NCBI RefSeq assembly: GCF_015352985.1
Contig: NZ_JACYXF010000002.1
Coordinates: 248,001-312,000, forward strand
From: Noviherbaspirillum malthae
GTDB lineage: Bacteria > Pseudomonadota > Gammaproteobacteria > Burkholderiales > Burkholderiaceae_D
Length of the DNA: 64,000 nt
Direction: 5' to 3'
Part shown: positions 31,845 to 40,648 of the stretch, one piece after another
Numbering within the stretch: position 1 is the first letter of the stretch
Layout of the letters: each line of letters opens with the position of its first letter
Notes under the pieces: model-generated
The model's input: only the letters and a program-made list of their open reading frames with translations
Databases searched by the model: none
What the model was told of the DNA's origin: nothing
Made by a program: the position numbers and the translations under genes

Positions 31845-32696
31845 TCAAACCTCATGTTCAATCGATGTGATGCGCCCGCGCCAGTATGTTTTCTCGTCCT
31901 CATCGAGTATCCATGCCACCTCCCCCGCCGAAGGCATGAGCACGCCATTGAAGACGCGATACTCATGGAAGCGCCCCTGCCACGGCGTCGGAACGATTCG
32001 TCCACCGACACTACGGCCACGAGATTGCGCGCGGACGCGGGATATCAGTCCATCGTCGTCGAACGTAAAGTACAAAGCGACGCGTGCATGCCCGTCCGCC
32101 AAGATGGCAAGCGCGGAATCCGCATCGACCGCTTGCCATTGCACACCCTGGCTTGGCAACAATGCTGTCGGATACCAGACGGCCTCGGCCAGGAAGCGCA
32201 TCAGCTCTCCTTCTGCCAACGCATCGCTGTCCTGCTGATGAGCCAGGGCAAACCGGCCGAATAACTTCGCATCCAGGATGCCGAGCCCGGCAAGATACGT
32301 ATCATGCACTTGCAGTTCGATTCCGGGACCCAAACTGATGCGAGCATGCCAGTCGAATCCAGGCGGCTGCGTGGTAACGACCTGATCGGAGAGGAACGGT
32401 AGCCATCGTCCTGACTCAAGCGTCATCCTGAAACTGCCGCGGTGCTGGATATGTGCGCCGTTTACGATCGGTTGGCCTTCTCTCAGCACCTTGCGAAAGT
32501 ATCTTTGCACTACCGGCGGCAATTCACCAATGTCATGAAAATCGACCGCAGCCGTGCATGGTGGTCGTCGCCGTGCAAGAAGTTGCCGCCGCAAGCCGGC
32601 CGTGTGTGCCGCATCTCGGCGCATCCCATGCCGGTTCAGGGCAGCGGTAACCGCCACAACAGCAAAACCCAGGACGGCCAAGGGCAGCGCACGCAT
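31845..32696 (-). CDS. DUF6544-like membrane-anchored protein
   Basis: A 283-residue protein with one N-terminal hydrophobic segment (residues 1-20) and a soluble domain. Segments such as LPPVVQRYFRKVL, GQPIVNGAHIQHRGSF, AVWYPTALLPSQGVQW and the closing TPWQGRFHEYRVFNGVLMPS resemble the DUF6544 family, whose role is unknown. The ATG at 32696 lies immediately after the stop of the upstream universal stress protein gene (TGAC-ATG), so the two are co-transcribed and fall under the 33628 Fnr-type site. Confidence 0.65.
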   Translation of the reverse strand: MRALPLAVLGFAVVAVTAALNRHGMRRDAAHTAGLRRQLLARRRPPCTAAVDFHDIGELPPVVQRYFRKVLREGQPIVNGAHIQHRGSFRMTLESGRWLPFLSDQVVTTQPPGFDWHARISLGPGIELQVHDTYLAGLGILDAKLFGRFALAHQQDSDALAEGELMRFLAEAVWYPTALLPSQGVQWQAVDADSALAILADGHARVALYFTFDDDGLISRVRAQSRGRSVGGRIVPTPWQGRFHEYRVFNGVLMPSAGEVAWILDEDEKTYWRGRITSIEHEV

Positions 32697-32697
32697 G

Positions 32698-33549
32698 TCA
32701 GTGCACCATGAAAACCGCACAGCTCATGCTCTGGAGGACAGCCAGCGTTGCGCCCCCGAGCAGAATTTCCCGGAAGGGGGTGTGACCGTAGCATCCCATG
32801 ACCAGCAAGTCGATATGCAAGTCGGCACAGTGCGCCAGAAGTGCAGCCCCGACTTCGGACCGCGTCCGCTCCCTTAACACCTCGGCCTGGATGCCATGCC
32901 GGGCGAGATACCATCCAATATCGGCGGCCATACCGGGATGCAGTGACTGCTGCTTCATGCCGGTATCGATGACGAGCACCCTGACGCACTTCGCGCGGGC
33001 AAGCAAAGGCAACGCGTGATGTACGGCTCGGGTGGCTTCGAGGCTGCCATCCCAAGCCACCAACAGATCGCCTCCAACCACCGGATGACTATTTGCGGGC
33101 GGCAGCACCAGGACCGGCCTGCCGCTGGCCACTGCAACATACTCCGGCAAATCGTCATACATCGGCACAATCGACTCGGCGGGGACCGGCAAAGTAAGAA
33201 TGACCAGATCGCTGTACCGCGCCTGTTCGCTCAAGCCGTCAAGACTTTCGTTGTCGACCACCCTGCCCTCGAATCTGGGAAGGCCTGCTTCATGCGCAGC
33301 CTGTTCGAATTTGGCCATGGCCGATGCGGGACCGCGATGGACGTCGTTATCCGTGACAAGATCAGTGATGCATTCCTGAGCGGAGGACGGGCTTACGTCG
33401 ACACCGGCGATAAAACGCGATATGCCTGTCATTGCCATGCCCAGTACATAGATGCTGGCTTCAGTACCTGCAATCTCTGCCGCCGCTCTGACGCGTTCAT
33501 GAAGATGCGGCGAATCGTCGACATGGACGAGGATCACTTTATAAGTCAC
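32698..33549 (-). CDS. Universal stress protein, tandem UspA domains
   Basis: A 283-residue protein with two UspA domains: residues 1-about 145 (VILVHVDDSPH) and about 150-283. The second domain ends with the nucleotide-loop pattern GCYGHTPFREILLGGAT, where Gly replaces the usual Ser/Thr after the last Gly. Tandem-domain Usp proteins bind ATP and are induced in hypoxia or stasis. It is divergent from the usp gene at 33801; its own Fnr-type site is 33628-33641 with TAGGTT 21 bp on. It is followed by the DUF6544-like gene. Confidence 0.88.
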   Translation of the reverse strand: MTYKVILVHVDDSPHLHERVRAAAEIAGTEASIYVLGMAMTGISRFIAGVDVSPSSAQECITDLVTDNDVHRGPASAMAKFEQAAHEAGLPRFEGRVVDNESLDGLSEQARYSDLVILTLPVPAESIVPMYDDLPEYVAVASGRPVLVLPPANSHPVVGGDLLVAWDGSLEATRAVHHALPLLARAKCVRVLVIDTGMKQQSLHPGMAADIGWYLARHGIQAEVLRERTRSEVGAALLAHCADLHIDLLVMGCYGHTPFREILLGGATLAVLQSMSCAVFMVH

Positions 33550-33627
33550 GGTGCGCCACCTGTTTATTTGCGTGAAGGAGACCAGTTCTCCAATGGTGTC
33601 AACCTACTCACCATCGCCACTGGTCGC

Positions 33628-33641
33628 TTGACTTAAGTCAA
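33628..33641 (-). promoter_or_regulatory. Fnr-type site TTGACTTAAGTCAA (usp, minus direction)
   Basis: A perfect 14-bp palindrome. On the minus strand a TAGGTT hexamer (33606-33601) begins after exactly 21 bp, placing the site near -41.5 of the usp gene starting at 33549. Confidence 0.75.
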
Positions 33642-33695
33642 GTCGGCGCCGGCTCCTCGCTCGTTGACGCTGCAAGCGGCGAGCCTCTCGCAAAT

Positions 33696-33709
33696 TTGAG
33701 ATCAGTCAA
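33696..33709 (+). promoter_or_regulatory. Fnr-type site TTGAGATCAGTCAA (usp, plus direction)
   Basis: One mismatch to TTGAC-N4-GTCAA. CAGACT at 33731-33736 begins after 21 bp, and the same hexamer occurs at the same spacing at 58812. It faces the usp gene at 33801. Confidence 0.6.
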
Positions 33710-33800
33710 GTTTTTTTACGAACGGGCACACAGACTACAGCTGCAACTGTGTGCCGACCGCCGCCGGCTAAACCCGCTCATACTCTCTCTGGGGGCTACC

Positions 33801-34226
33801 ATGAAAATCCTGCTCGCCGCGGATGGATCCGCATACACGGCCGGAGCGATCAATTTCCTGTCATCGCATTTCGACTGGTTTCACAGTCCCCCTGAACTTC
33901 ACGTTTTGCATGTCCATCCGGCCATTCCAATCGGCCGCGCCCGGGCTTTCATTGGCAAGGAGGCGGCGGAAAATTATTACCGCGAAGAGTCGGAAGCCGT
34001 ACTGCAGGCAGCACGGTCGCTATTGGACTCCAAACAGATCGCGCATACGTCAACGTACCGGGTCGGCGAAATTGCCGGAGAGATCGACAAGTATGTCAAG
34101 GCCAATGGAATCGACCTGATTGTCATGGGCTCGCATGGGCATGGCGCGCTGCTGAACCTGGTGCTCGGCTCAATCGCAACCAAGATACTTGCCGCGACGG
34201 ACGTGCCGGTCCTGATCATACGTTAG
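33801..34226 (+). CDS. Universal stress protein, single UspA domain
   Basis: A 141-residue UspA-fold protein starting MKILLAADGSAYTAGAINFL. It carries the canonical ATP-binding pattern G-2x-G-9x-G-S as GSHGHGALLNLVLGS and ends VPVLIIR. It is probably a nucleotide-binding stress protein active under energy limitation. It is divergent from the tandem usp gene, with two Fnr-type sites in the 251-bp gap. Confidence 0.9.
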   Translation: MKILLAADGSAYTAGAINFLSSHFDWFHSPPELHVLHVHPAIPIGRARAFIGKEAAENYYREESEAVLQAARSLLDSKQIAHTSTYRVGEIAGEIDKYVKANGIDLIVMGSHGHGALLNLVLGSIATKILAATDVPVLIIR

Positions 34227-34285
34227 AGAGTGTTATTACAGCCTCTCCTGTTGATTCCGCGGCGCTTGCATCCTCCTACGCCATT

Positions 34286-34299
34286 TTGATTCAGGTCAA
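34286..34299 (+). promoter_or_regulatory. Fnr-type site TTGATTCAGGTCAA
   Basis: One arm matches the E. coli FNR half-site TTGAT, the other is GTCAA. CATCCT at 34321-34326 follows after 21 bp. It lies upstream of the usp-phosphoribosyltransferase pair starting at 34371. Confidence 0.6.
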
Positions 34300-34370
34300 G
34301 CGAAAATGAATGCGCCACCGCATCCTTAACGCAAAAAAGGCAAAGACTCATCAATAAAGAAAGGCATACC

Positions 34371-34811
34371 ATGTTTAAATCCATCCTTGTCCCGACAGAC
34401 GGCTCCCCATTAGCGGAAAAAGTGTTCGACGCTGCCATCGATGCCGCCAAGACCACCCAGGGAAAACTGTATGGCATCTGTGTGGTGCCACCCGCGACCT
34501 ATCCGCTGATGGCCGAAGGCATGTCGATGCCCATGTATGCCCAGGCATACGAAGAAGACATGTTGCACAGAGCGCAGGAATTTGTAAGCCGGCTGGCCGC
34601 TGCCGCAAAAGCGCAGGATATTCCCTGTGAAACCGTGACACCGAAATCCAGCAGGCCGAGCGATGAAATCATAGCGGCGGCGCAGCGTTTCGGATGCGAC
34701 GTGATTTTCATGGCATCCCATGGAAGGCGAGCGCTGGGAAACCTTGTGCTGGGCAGTGAAACCCAGCGTGTACTCGCAGACTCCAGAATACCTGTCCTCG
34801 TATTTCGTTAG
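34371..34811 (+). CDS. Universal stress protein, single UspA domain
   Basis: A 146-residue UspA protein (MFKSILVPTDGSPLAEKVFD). The nucleotide loop reads ASHGRRALGNLVLGS, with Ala in place of the first Gly. It ends IPVLVFR like the usp at 47159, its closest paralogue here. It is followed after 18 bp by the phosphoribosyltransferase gene, so both probably share the promoter at 34286-34326. Confidence 0.9.
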   Translation: MFKSILVPTDGSPLAEKVFDAAIDAAKTTQGKLYGICVVPPATYPLMAEGMSMPMYAQAYEEDMLHRAQEFVSRLAAAAKAQDIPCETVTPKSSRPSDEIIAAAQRFGCDVIFMASHGRRALGNLVLGSETQRVLADSRIPVLVFR

Positions 34812-34829
34812 CGAAGGAGAGGCACTATC

Positions 34830-35489
34830 ATGTTTGCGGACAGACTCGATGCCGCCGCGAGACTGGCGGACCGGTTGATGGAATACGAAGGCCAGAATCC
34901 CTTGATTCTCGCCATTCCGCGCGGCGCGGTACCAATGGGAAAATTCATTGCAGCCAGGCTTCATGGAACGCTCGACGTTGTCCTCGTACGGAAAATCAGC
35001 GCGCCGGGCAACCCTGAATATGCTCTTGGTTCGGTAGACGAAGGCGGGCATGTTTTCCTGTCTCCTTTTATTCAGGACACGAAGGAAGCACGCGACTGGA
35101 TCAACCAGCTCAAGTCGGAGCCATTGGCACGTCTACGCGAACGTCGTGCACTTTACATGCCGTCAATGCACCCGGTCGACCCGAATGGACGCATTGTCAT
35201 CGTAGTTGACGATGGCTTGGCGACCGGATCGACGATGATCGCTGCACTCAGTGCCATACGGGCAAAACATCCGGCGGAATTGGTGTGTGCCGTTCCAGTG
35301 GCGGCAACCGAAAGCCTTGCCGCGGTCACGGCGCTGGCTGACAAAGTAGTCTGCCTGGAGGCCCACGAGCATTTCGGAGCTGTCGGAAGGTATTACCGCA
35401 GTTTCCAGCCGGTCGATGACAAGGAAGTCGTCTCGCTACTCTGCGCCACCCACTTTCCCCGATCATCGGGCATGGTCCGCCAGGCATAG
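34830..35489 (+). CDS. Phosphoribosyltransferase-domain protein
   Basis: A 219-residue type I PRTase-fold protein. The PRPP-binding loop is VIVVDDGLATGSTM, preceded by a PRGAVPMGKFIAARL segment and VLVRKISAPGNPEYALG. It has no known base substrate; family members are often encoded with usp and hypoxia genes. In M. tuberculosis, PRTase proteins belong to the DosR regulon (from memory). GAAGGAGAGG precedes the ATG. It is the second gene of a usp-PRTase unit. Confidence 0.85.
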   Translation: MFADRLDAAARLADRLMEYEGQNPLILAIPRGAVPMGKFIAARLHGTLDVVLVRKISAPGNPEYALGSVDEGGHVFLSPFIQDTKEARDWINQLKSEPLARLRERRALYMPSMHPVDPNGRIVIVVDDGLATGSTMIAALSAIRAKHPAELVCAVPVAATESLAAVTALADKVVCLEAHEHFGAVGRYYRSFQPVDDKEVVSLLCATHFPRSSGMVRQA

Positions 35490-35860
35490 GTGGCTGACGG
35501 TGACAGTCTGTATGGCTCGTTATTGCAGACTCAAGCGATGAAGCCGACTCTGCGTCTGCTATTCGGCGCAAACCGGCCGACATCTTTTCTACTGCAATGG
35601 TACGCGGTCGACCCACAGCCGACTGTGGAAAGAATCAAAGCTGCGATTCACAGCAAGCGTGAAAAGCGGAAGCGAACATTCAAATTGTGAAGGAAATATT
35701 TTTGCTTTCACAGCAGTCACCCCTAATTCACACAAAGTCGCTCAACTGGCCATCCGCGTGCTGTTGCTTTGCCATGCAGCGAGACGGTTTTGGATGTTCA
35801 TAAGCACGCATGCGATCTTACTGCGTCATTGGTCCCGCCGGCATGCTGCCCGTCACGGAA
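35490..35860. other. Intergenic region between PRTase and ATPase genes
   Basis: A 371-bp stretch without a supported gene. An imperfect inverted repeat TGTGAAGG (35686-35693) and CTTTCACA (35705-35712) around a T-rich loop is the only structure I see. It could be one edge of the inserted ATPase segment; no flanking direct repeat was recognised. Confidence 0.4.
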
Positions 35861-38758
35861 TTACCAAGTACCGGCACAATCTACCGCCGAAAGGCGCGGC
35901 TCCGTTGCACCGGTCAGGTAATACACACCCTGTGCGGCTTGCGCGGCCAGGCAATCCCCAACATAAGCCAGTTCCTCGTTGACCTCCTCTTGACGCTTTT
36001 GAAGTGCTGCCAAGCGTTGCTCCTGGGCCTGCTGAACCTCGACTGGCGCTTTATTCAATTGCGCGAGCTTGGCTGCGCAGGCCGCAATTTTCTGCTCCAG
36101 ATCCGCGAGCAAATTATTGCAGGACAGTTGCTTCTTTTGCGTGAAAAGCTGGCATTCGAAAAAGCGAATCGCATCGTAAATCTTGACCACTTCCTTGCTA
36201 GTCTTTGAGTGAACAAAATTCAGGCTTCCTTCATCAAACGCGTGATGTTCCTGGTTTTGGCCGCCCCAGTTCACCAAGTCTTGTTTGATAAAGTTAAAGT
36301 TCGTGCGGTCATAGGCAATATGTGGCTCCACCAACGCAAAGGTTTTTTCGAGGCTGATCTGCAGGTAAATGCTTTTTTTCAGCGCGGATTTGTTGAACTG
36401 CGCAGTCACAGAAACCGCGTTGTCCAAGCAATACTCCAAGACCATCGACTCGAACCAGATGCGGCAATAGATCAAGGCCTGCCGAATGTCATACACGCCT
36501 AAGGCGCGATGGACTTTTTCTTGGAACCCGCCGGCATGGTCAACCATGACGATGCCCTGGTTCGTGTAGCTGAGAACGCAGCTGCTGTGCTGGTCAGACT
36601 GCGGATGTCGATCGGCGATAATGCAGAATCGCTCCCAGAATAGACGATCATGCGTCGTGATAATCATCTGCGTCCGACGCAAGTACGGATCAGAAAAGAA
36701 AAGGTCAATGATATTGGAGCGGTGGTCGCTGTCGATCGCGTTGACGACGTCGTCAAACACGATCAACGGAAATTTATTCTTCTCTGCCATCGCCAACAGC
36801 AAAGAAAGCCCAAGCGCCCGCAAGTGCCCCTCACTCAGGACTGCGAAGGCATCCAGTGAACTGCCATCAGCGTTCAATATCTTGATGCGATAAGCTTCAC
36901 CGGTTTTCTCGAAACTTAGCGCATCGATGCGCTCATGGTCATCATCGTGTTGATTGATCGCCTTGTAGTATTCGGCCGCCTTACCTTCGATGCCGGCGAT
37001 GCGCGCTTTTTCCAAAGTAAACTTATACCCTAACAAATCGCGATAGAGGTTTCCATATTCTAGCTGCACCTGGTCGATGAACGCATTGAGCCGCGTATTA
37101 TCGGCATCGTTACCCTGCAGGCTGGCGCGCTGCCGCGTTAGCTCGGCAAGCTTTCTGCCAACTTCTCTTAATGTAGCCAGTGATGCCTTCTTATCGTCGA
37201 AGAGCCCTCTGAGCACCTCGGCCGCTTGCTTGAGCTGTTCGGCTTCTTTCTCGAGGCGCTTCACCTGGGCATCCACCTGTGCTATCTCGTTTTGCTTTTT
37301 TTTGCAGACGTAGAAGTAAGCCTCGACCCCTGCCTCATCGTCAGACAGAAGTTCGGTCAACTTGGTGAGAATCTGCATCGTCGCCTCCGCCCTGTCTGTC
37401 GCGGAATAGAATTTGGTCAGACTGGCCCGAAGGGGCTCCAACTTCAGGTCACATGGTATGCCCAGGCGCGCGTTACTGTCGACCTCTGTGATTGTCGCGC
37501 CAACGGCCAAGGCCAACTGAGTCATGCTCAGCTCGACGCGTTGCTGTGAAGTCTTGAGCTGGTCGAGCACGCCCAATGTTGTCAGCTCGCGGCGAGCCTT
37601 ATCAAACGGATTGTCGACCACACGAGCCAATGGCGTCGAACAGGCCGGACAGTGTTCGCTTTCTCCCGCGTTCTCGATCGCCTGCAGGGCTTCATAGACG
37701 GCGCGATAATTGAAGGCCATCATGTTTTTCAAAAAGGCTGCCTCAATCTTGGATTTTCGCGCGAGCAGGCGACGCGCAATTCCCACTGCACCGAGGATGC
37801 GCTTCATCGGGGCTGCAAAGGGCATTTCCGCGACCTTCAGTCGTTCGGCTTTGCGGAATTTGAGTTCTGCGAGCTTTGTCAAACGCGTGTGCCTGGCGCG
37901 CACGGCGAATTGTTGGTCAATCCGCAGGCCAAGGCGTGTACATACGTCGTCATTGAGGACCGAAACGTTATGGTGGTAGCGACGCCGCTGTTCATGAAGT
38001 TCTGCTCTGGACGCCTCAAGGGTGCGCACTGCCTCGCTTTGGCTTGGTCGCCGATGCGATGTGAGGTTGAAGTTCTCGGGCTTCACGAACCGCGAGATCA
38101 CCTCCTGAAATTCTTCCAGCCCAAACAGCGTAGCGACCACATCGCCCTCGGCGCTACCTGTATCCTTCGAACCTAGCAGAGAAAATTCCTGCAGCCGGTT
38201 GCGATCGATGAAGCAACTTGACCAGGTCAGACTGGCAGGTACGCGGTTGCGGTCCGCGCCCATCAGGTTCAGCTCGACCTTGCCTGGGCTCCTCGCTATG
38301 TATTGCTTGACCTTGGTCTTACGGCGGTCGGCCTCCTTGATGTGGCCGGTGGTGGCGTACTCCAGCGCTTCGCATAAGGAGGACTTGCCACCGCCGTTTG
38401 GTGCGTAAAAGATGTTCTTGATCTTACCAAATCGCAGCAGCGTCCCTTTATCTTCGGGGCCTAATGCGCCAAAGCCGCGGAAATTCTTCACCTGCAGCGT
38501 GGCCAATGGCCTGAGTCCAGAAGGGGCGACCCAGTCCAGTTCTGGCCGGGCATCCAGAATTCTTTTGAAGCGCTCAGCGATGCGCTGATAGTTGGTCGTG
38601 AGCAGCTTGTTGTTGGCCGAGGTCAGATGGAGTTTGATATGATCGGAATACCTGCCTTTGTCCTGCCTCCCCTTGTACATACACCAAAGTAGTGCGAGAT
38701 AGGCGTCCGACTTTCCAACTAGGTTCTCCTTGGCAAAGCTCAACAGGTACTGACTCAT
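35861..38758 (-). CDS. Rad50/SMC-like AAA ATPase with zinc-hook-like CPAC, possible defence protein
   Basis: A 965-residue protein with an N-terminal region (1-about 85), then a split ABC-type ATPase head. Walker A is APNGGGKSS (about 119-127), and a long coiled-coil region carries CPAC (Cys370, Cys373) like a Rad50 zinc hook. The signature LSEGHLRALGLSL (about 640) and Walker B LIVFDDVVNAIDSDHR follow. After about residue 740 is an extra helical domain including LNFVHSKTSKE. Related stand-alone ATPases (RloC, PrrC, OLD-like) act in phage defence; no known nuclease motif is certain here. The gene is visibly less GC-rich than its neighbours and interrupts the stress locus. Start: ATG 38758, with GGGAG 6 bp upstream. 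Confidence 0.75.
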   Translation of the reverse strand: MSQYLLSFAKENLVGKSDAYLALLWCMYKGRQDKGRYSDHIKLHLTSANNKLLTTNYQRIAERFKRILDARPELDWVAPSGLRPLATLQVKNFRGFGALGPEDKGTLLRFGKIKNIFYAPNGGGKSSLCEALEYATTGHIKEADRRKTKVKQYIARSPGKVELNLMGADRNRVPASLTWSSCFIDRNRLQEFSLLGSKDTGSAEGDVVATLFGLEEFQEVISRFVKPENFNLTSHRRPSQSEAVRTLEASRAELHEQRRRYHHNVSVLNDDVCTRLGLRIDQQFAVRARHTRLTKLAELKFRKAERLKVAEMPFAAPMKRILGAVGIARRLLARKSKIEAAFLKNMMAFNYRAVYEALQAIENAGESEHCPACSTPLARVVDNPFDKARRELTTLGVLDQLKTSQQRVELSMTQLALAVGATITEVDSNARLGIPCDLKLEPLRASLTKFYSATDRAEATMQILTKLTELLSDDEAGVEAYFYVCKKKQNEIAQVDAQVKRLEKEAEQLKQAAEVLRGLFDDKKASLATLREVGRKLAELTRQRASLQGNDADNTRLNAFIDQVQLEYGNLYRDLLGYKFTLEKARIAGIEGKAAEYYKAINQHDDDHERIDALSFEKTGEAYRIKILNADGSSLDAFAVLSEGHLRALGLSLLLAMAEKNKFPLIVFDDVVNAIDSDHRSNIIDLFFSDPYLRRTQMIITTHDRLFWERFCIIADRHPQSDQHSSCVLSYTNQGIVMVDHAGGFQEKVHRALGVYDIRQALIYCRIWFESMVLEYCLDNAVSVTAQFNKSALKKSIYLQISLEKTFALVEPHIAYDRTNFNFIKQDLVNWGGQNQEHHAFDEGSLNFVHSKTSKEVVKIYDAIRFFECQLFTQKKQLSCNNLLADLEQKIAACAAKLAQLNKAPVEVQQAQEQRLAALQKRQEEVNEELAYVGDCLAAQAAQGVYYLTGATEPRLSAVDCAGTW

Positions 38759-39325
38759 CTGCACTCCCTATCGTGACTAGGCCGCCATGCACTCGGGCCA
38801 AGTTGATTGCATTATAGCAATTTAGTTTACCTATCTCCCCGAAGTTTTCCTTAGTTATCGACATACGCGTTTTAGTGAGTAAAGTCGCACGAGCAGCGAA
38901 AAAAGTGAAATATGTGCGGACTGTGATCGTCATGAGCAGAATTCAGGGCACATTAGCAGACGGCTATCACGATCAGAGAACGCGCGTCCCCATAGACTCC
39001 GACGTTCGACCATTGCCCCCCAAACCGTACCGTTGGCAGTGGCGGCCACCATGCTGACCGATAGGTTTGGGGCGTTTCCTGGCCAATGGAAGCTTGTTTG
39101 AGCTGGCCGTTTTCGCGTCACTGCGGCCCGCCAAATGGAAAGCTATACGATCTCGTGTCGAAGGCGGCTTCGGAACGGCACGCGAATCCAATGGCAGCTA
39201 GGGAGCAAATCCACGAAAGGCTGAAATTGGCCGTACCCGGTCGTTTCCAAGAGTACCTGCTCCGGCAGGAAAGGTGCCCAAAGCAGTCGATGTCGTCGCT
39301 CCACATCGTTGGAGCATTGAACTCG
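38759..39325. other. Intergenic region upstream of the ATPase gene
   Basis: A 567-bp stretch without a supported gene. It is AT-richer near the ATPase start (to about 38930), consistent with a foreign promoter. An imperfect inverted repeat, CCATTG-CCCCCCAAACC around 39012 and GGTTTGGGGC...CCAATGG around 39065-39090, may be an old insertion-sequence or hairpin remnant. Confidence 0.35.
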
Positions 39326-40462
39326 TCAGTCGCCGATGCAGATTCCCAGGTCACGTGCGGTCTGCAATGTATCGCCGTCCTTCGGCACGGATTTGAGACG
39401 GCCGGCAACATCTTCCAATGGCACATAGACGACTTCGGGAACGGCCAGCGACACCATCACCCCGGACAATCCCAACTCGAGCGCCCGCACCGCTGCCGCT
39501 CCGAAGCGCAGCGCGGCGAGCCGGTCGAAGGCGGACGGACTCCCGCCGCGCAAGAGATGACCGAGGACGACAGTGCGGACATCCTTGCCAGCACTTTGCC
39601 TTAGAGCGCATGCCACCCGTTCCCCGATGCCGCCGAGTCGTTCAGCATGTCCATGCTCGGCCGCTTCTGCGACCTCCCTTGCACCATGCACCGGTATCGC
39701 GCCTTCGGCAACGACAACGATGGCATACCTGCGGCCGAGCATATCCCGCCGCCGGATTTTTCTCACGACCTTGTCGATATCGTAAGGGATCTCCGGAATA
39801 AGAATCGCGTGCGCGCCTCCGGCAATGCCGGCGTGCAGCGCGATCCAGCCGGCATAACGGCCCATGACTTCCACCACCATGATCCGTTCATGGCTTTCTG
39901 CCGTGCTATGCAGCCGGTCAATGGCTTCCACGGCGAAGTTCACAGCCGTGTCGAACCCGAAAGTGGTACACGTTTTGTCCAGATCGTTATCGATGGTTTT
40001 CGGCACTGCAATGACACGCATACCCTTTCGGCGCAGCGCATCGGCGATCAGGATGGCGCCATCGCCGCCAACCGTGAGCAGCGCATCAAAGCCTCTCTCC
40101 GCAAGGTAGGCACAAATCTCCCCGGTACGGTCGGCGAAACAGGCCGAGCCATCGGGGTGGTGTACGGGGTAGTGTGTAGGATCGCCCTTATTGGTTGTAC
40201 CAAGCATGGTGCCGCCCAGATGCGCAATGCCTCGCACTTGATCCCAGCCCAATGTCACCACTCCGCCGGACGGGTAGTGCCGCGGGTTGAGAATGCCGTT
40301 GTAGCCATCGCGAATTCCATGACATTCCCAGCCGCGCTTGCAAGCGCTAACGACTACCGCCCGGATCACCGCATTCAGCCCCGGCGCGTCGCCTCCGCCC
40401 GTCGTGATGGCAATGCGCAGAGGGTTGGATTGCGCCATGGCGCTTGCATGCAGGGCAATCAC
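39326..40462 (-). CDS. pfkA: 6-phosphofructokinase (PfkA family, G/K variant)
   Basis: A 378-residue PFK-A family enzyme phosphorylating fructose 6-phosphate. TGGGDAPGLNAVIR is the nucleotide-binding start. GGDG at 132-135 has Gly135 where E. coli has Gly104 (ATP type). PKTIDND at 154-160 has Lys155 where ATP enzymes usually have Gly124 and PPi enzymes have Lys. This mixed pair is typical of longer actinobacterial-type ATP-PFKs; the donor is not certain. I chose GTG 40462 because GAGGAGG lies just upstream; ATG 40438 has no ribosome-binding site. It lies 186 bp downstream of ppsA. Confidence 0.88.
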   Translation of the reverse strand: MIALHASAMAQSNPLRIAITTGGGDAPGLNAVIRAVVVSACKRGWECHGIRDGYNGILNPRHYPSGGVVTLGWDQVRGIAHLGGTMLGTTNKGDPTHYPVHHPDGSACFADRTGEICAYLAERGFDALLTVGGDGAILIADALRRKGMRVIAVPKTIDNDLDKTCTTFGFDTAVNFAVEAIDRLHSTAESHERIMVVEVMGRYAGWIALHAGIAGGAHAILIPEIPYDIDKVVRKIRRRDMLGRRYAIVVVAEGAIPVHGAREVAEAAEHGHAERLGGIGERVACALRQSAGKDVRTVVLGHLLRGGSPSAFDRLAALRFGAAAVRALELGLSGVMVSLAVPEVVYVPLEDVAGRLKSVPKDGDTLQTARDLGICIGD

Positions 40463-40648
40463 CCTCCCTCCTCAACCAAGCTTGCCGCTTCTATCCTGAG
40501 CTTCACTGCGTGATTGTCACGAGTCAGGTAAGGTTCGTGGACAGCAGAAGAACAGGTATTCACAACGTTTTCGGAGGGTTCGGTGCCGGCGCTGGAAGCC
40601 GCGACTGATCTGCCGCCCAGTGATAATGGAGAAGTACCCATAAGGCGC

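Noticed and set aside
35490..35690. Short plus-strand frame after the PRTase gene
   Set aside because: No ribosome-binding site, no recognisable domain, and it starts at the PRTase stop by chance.
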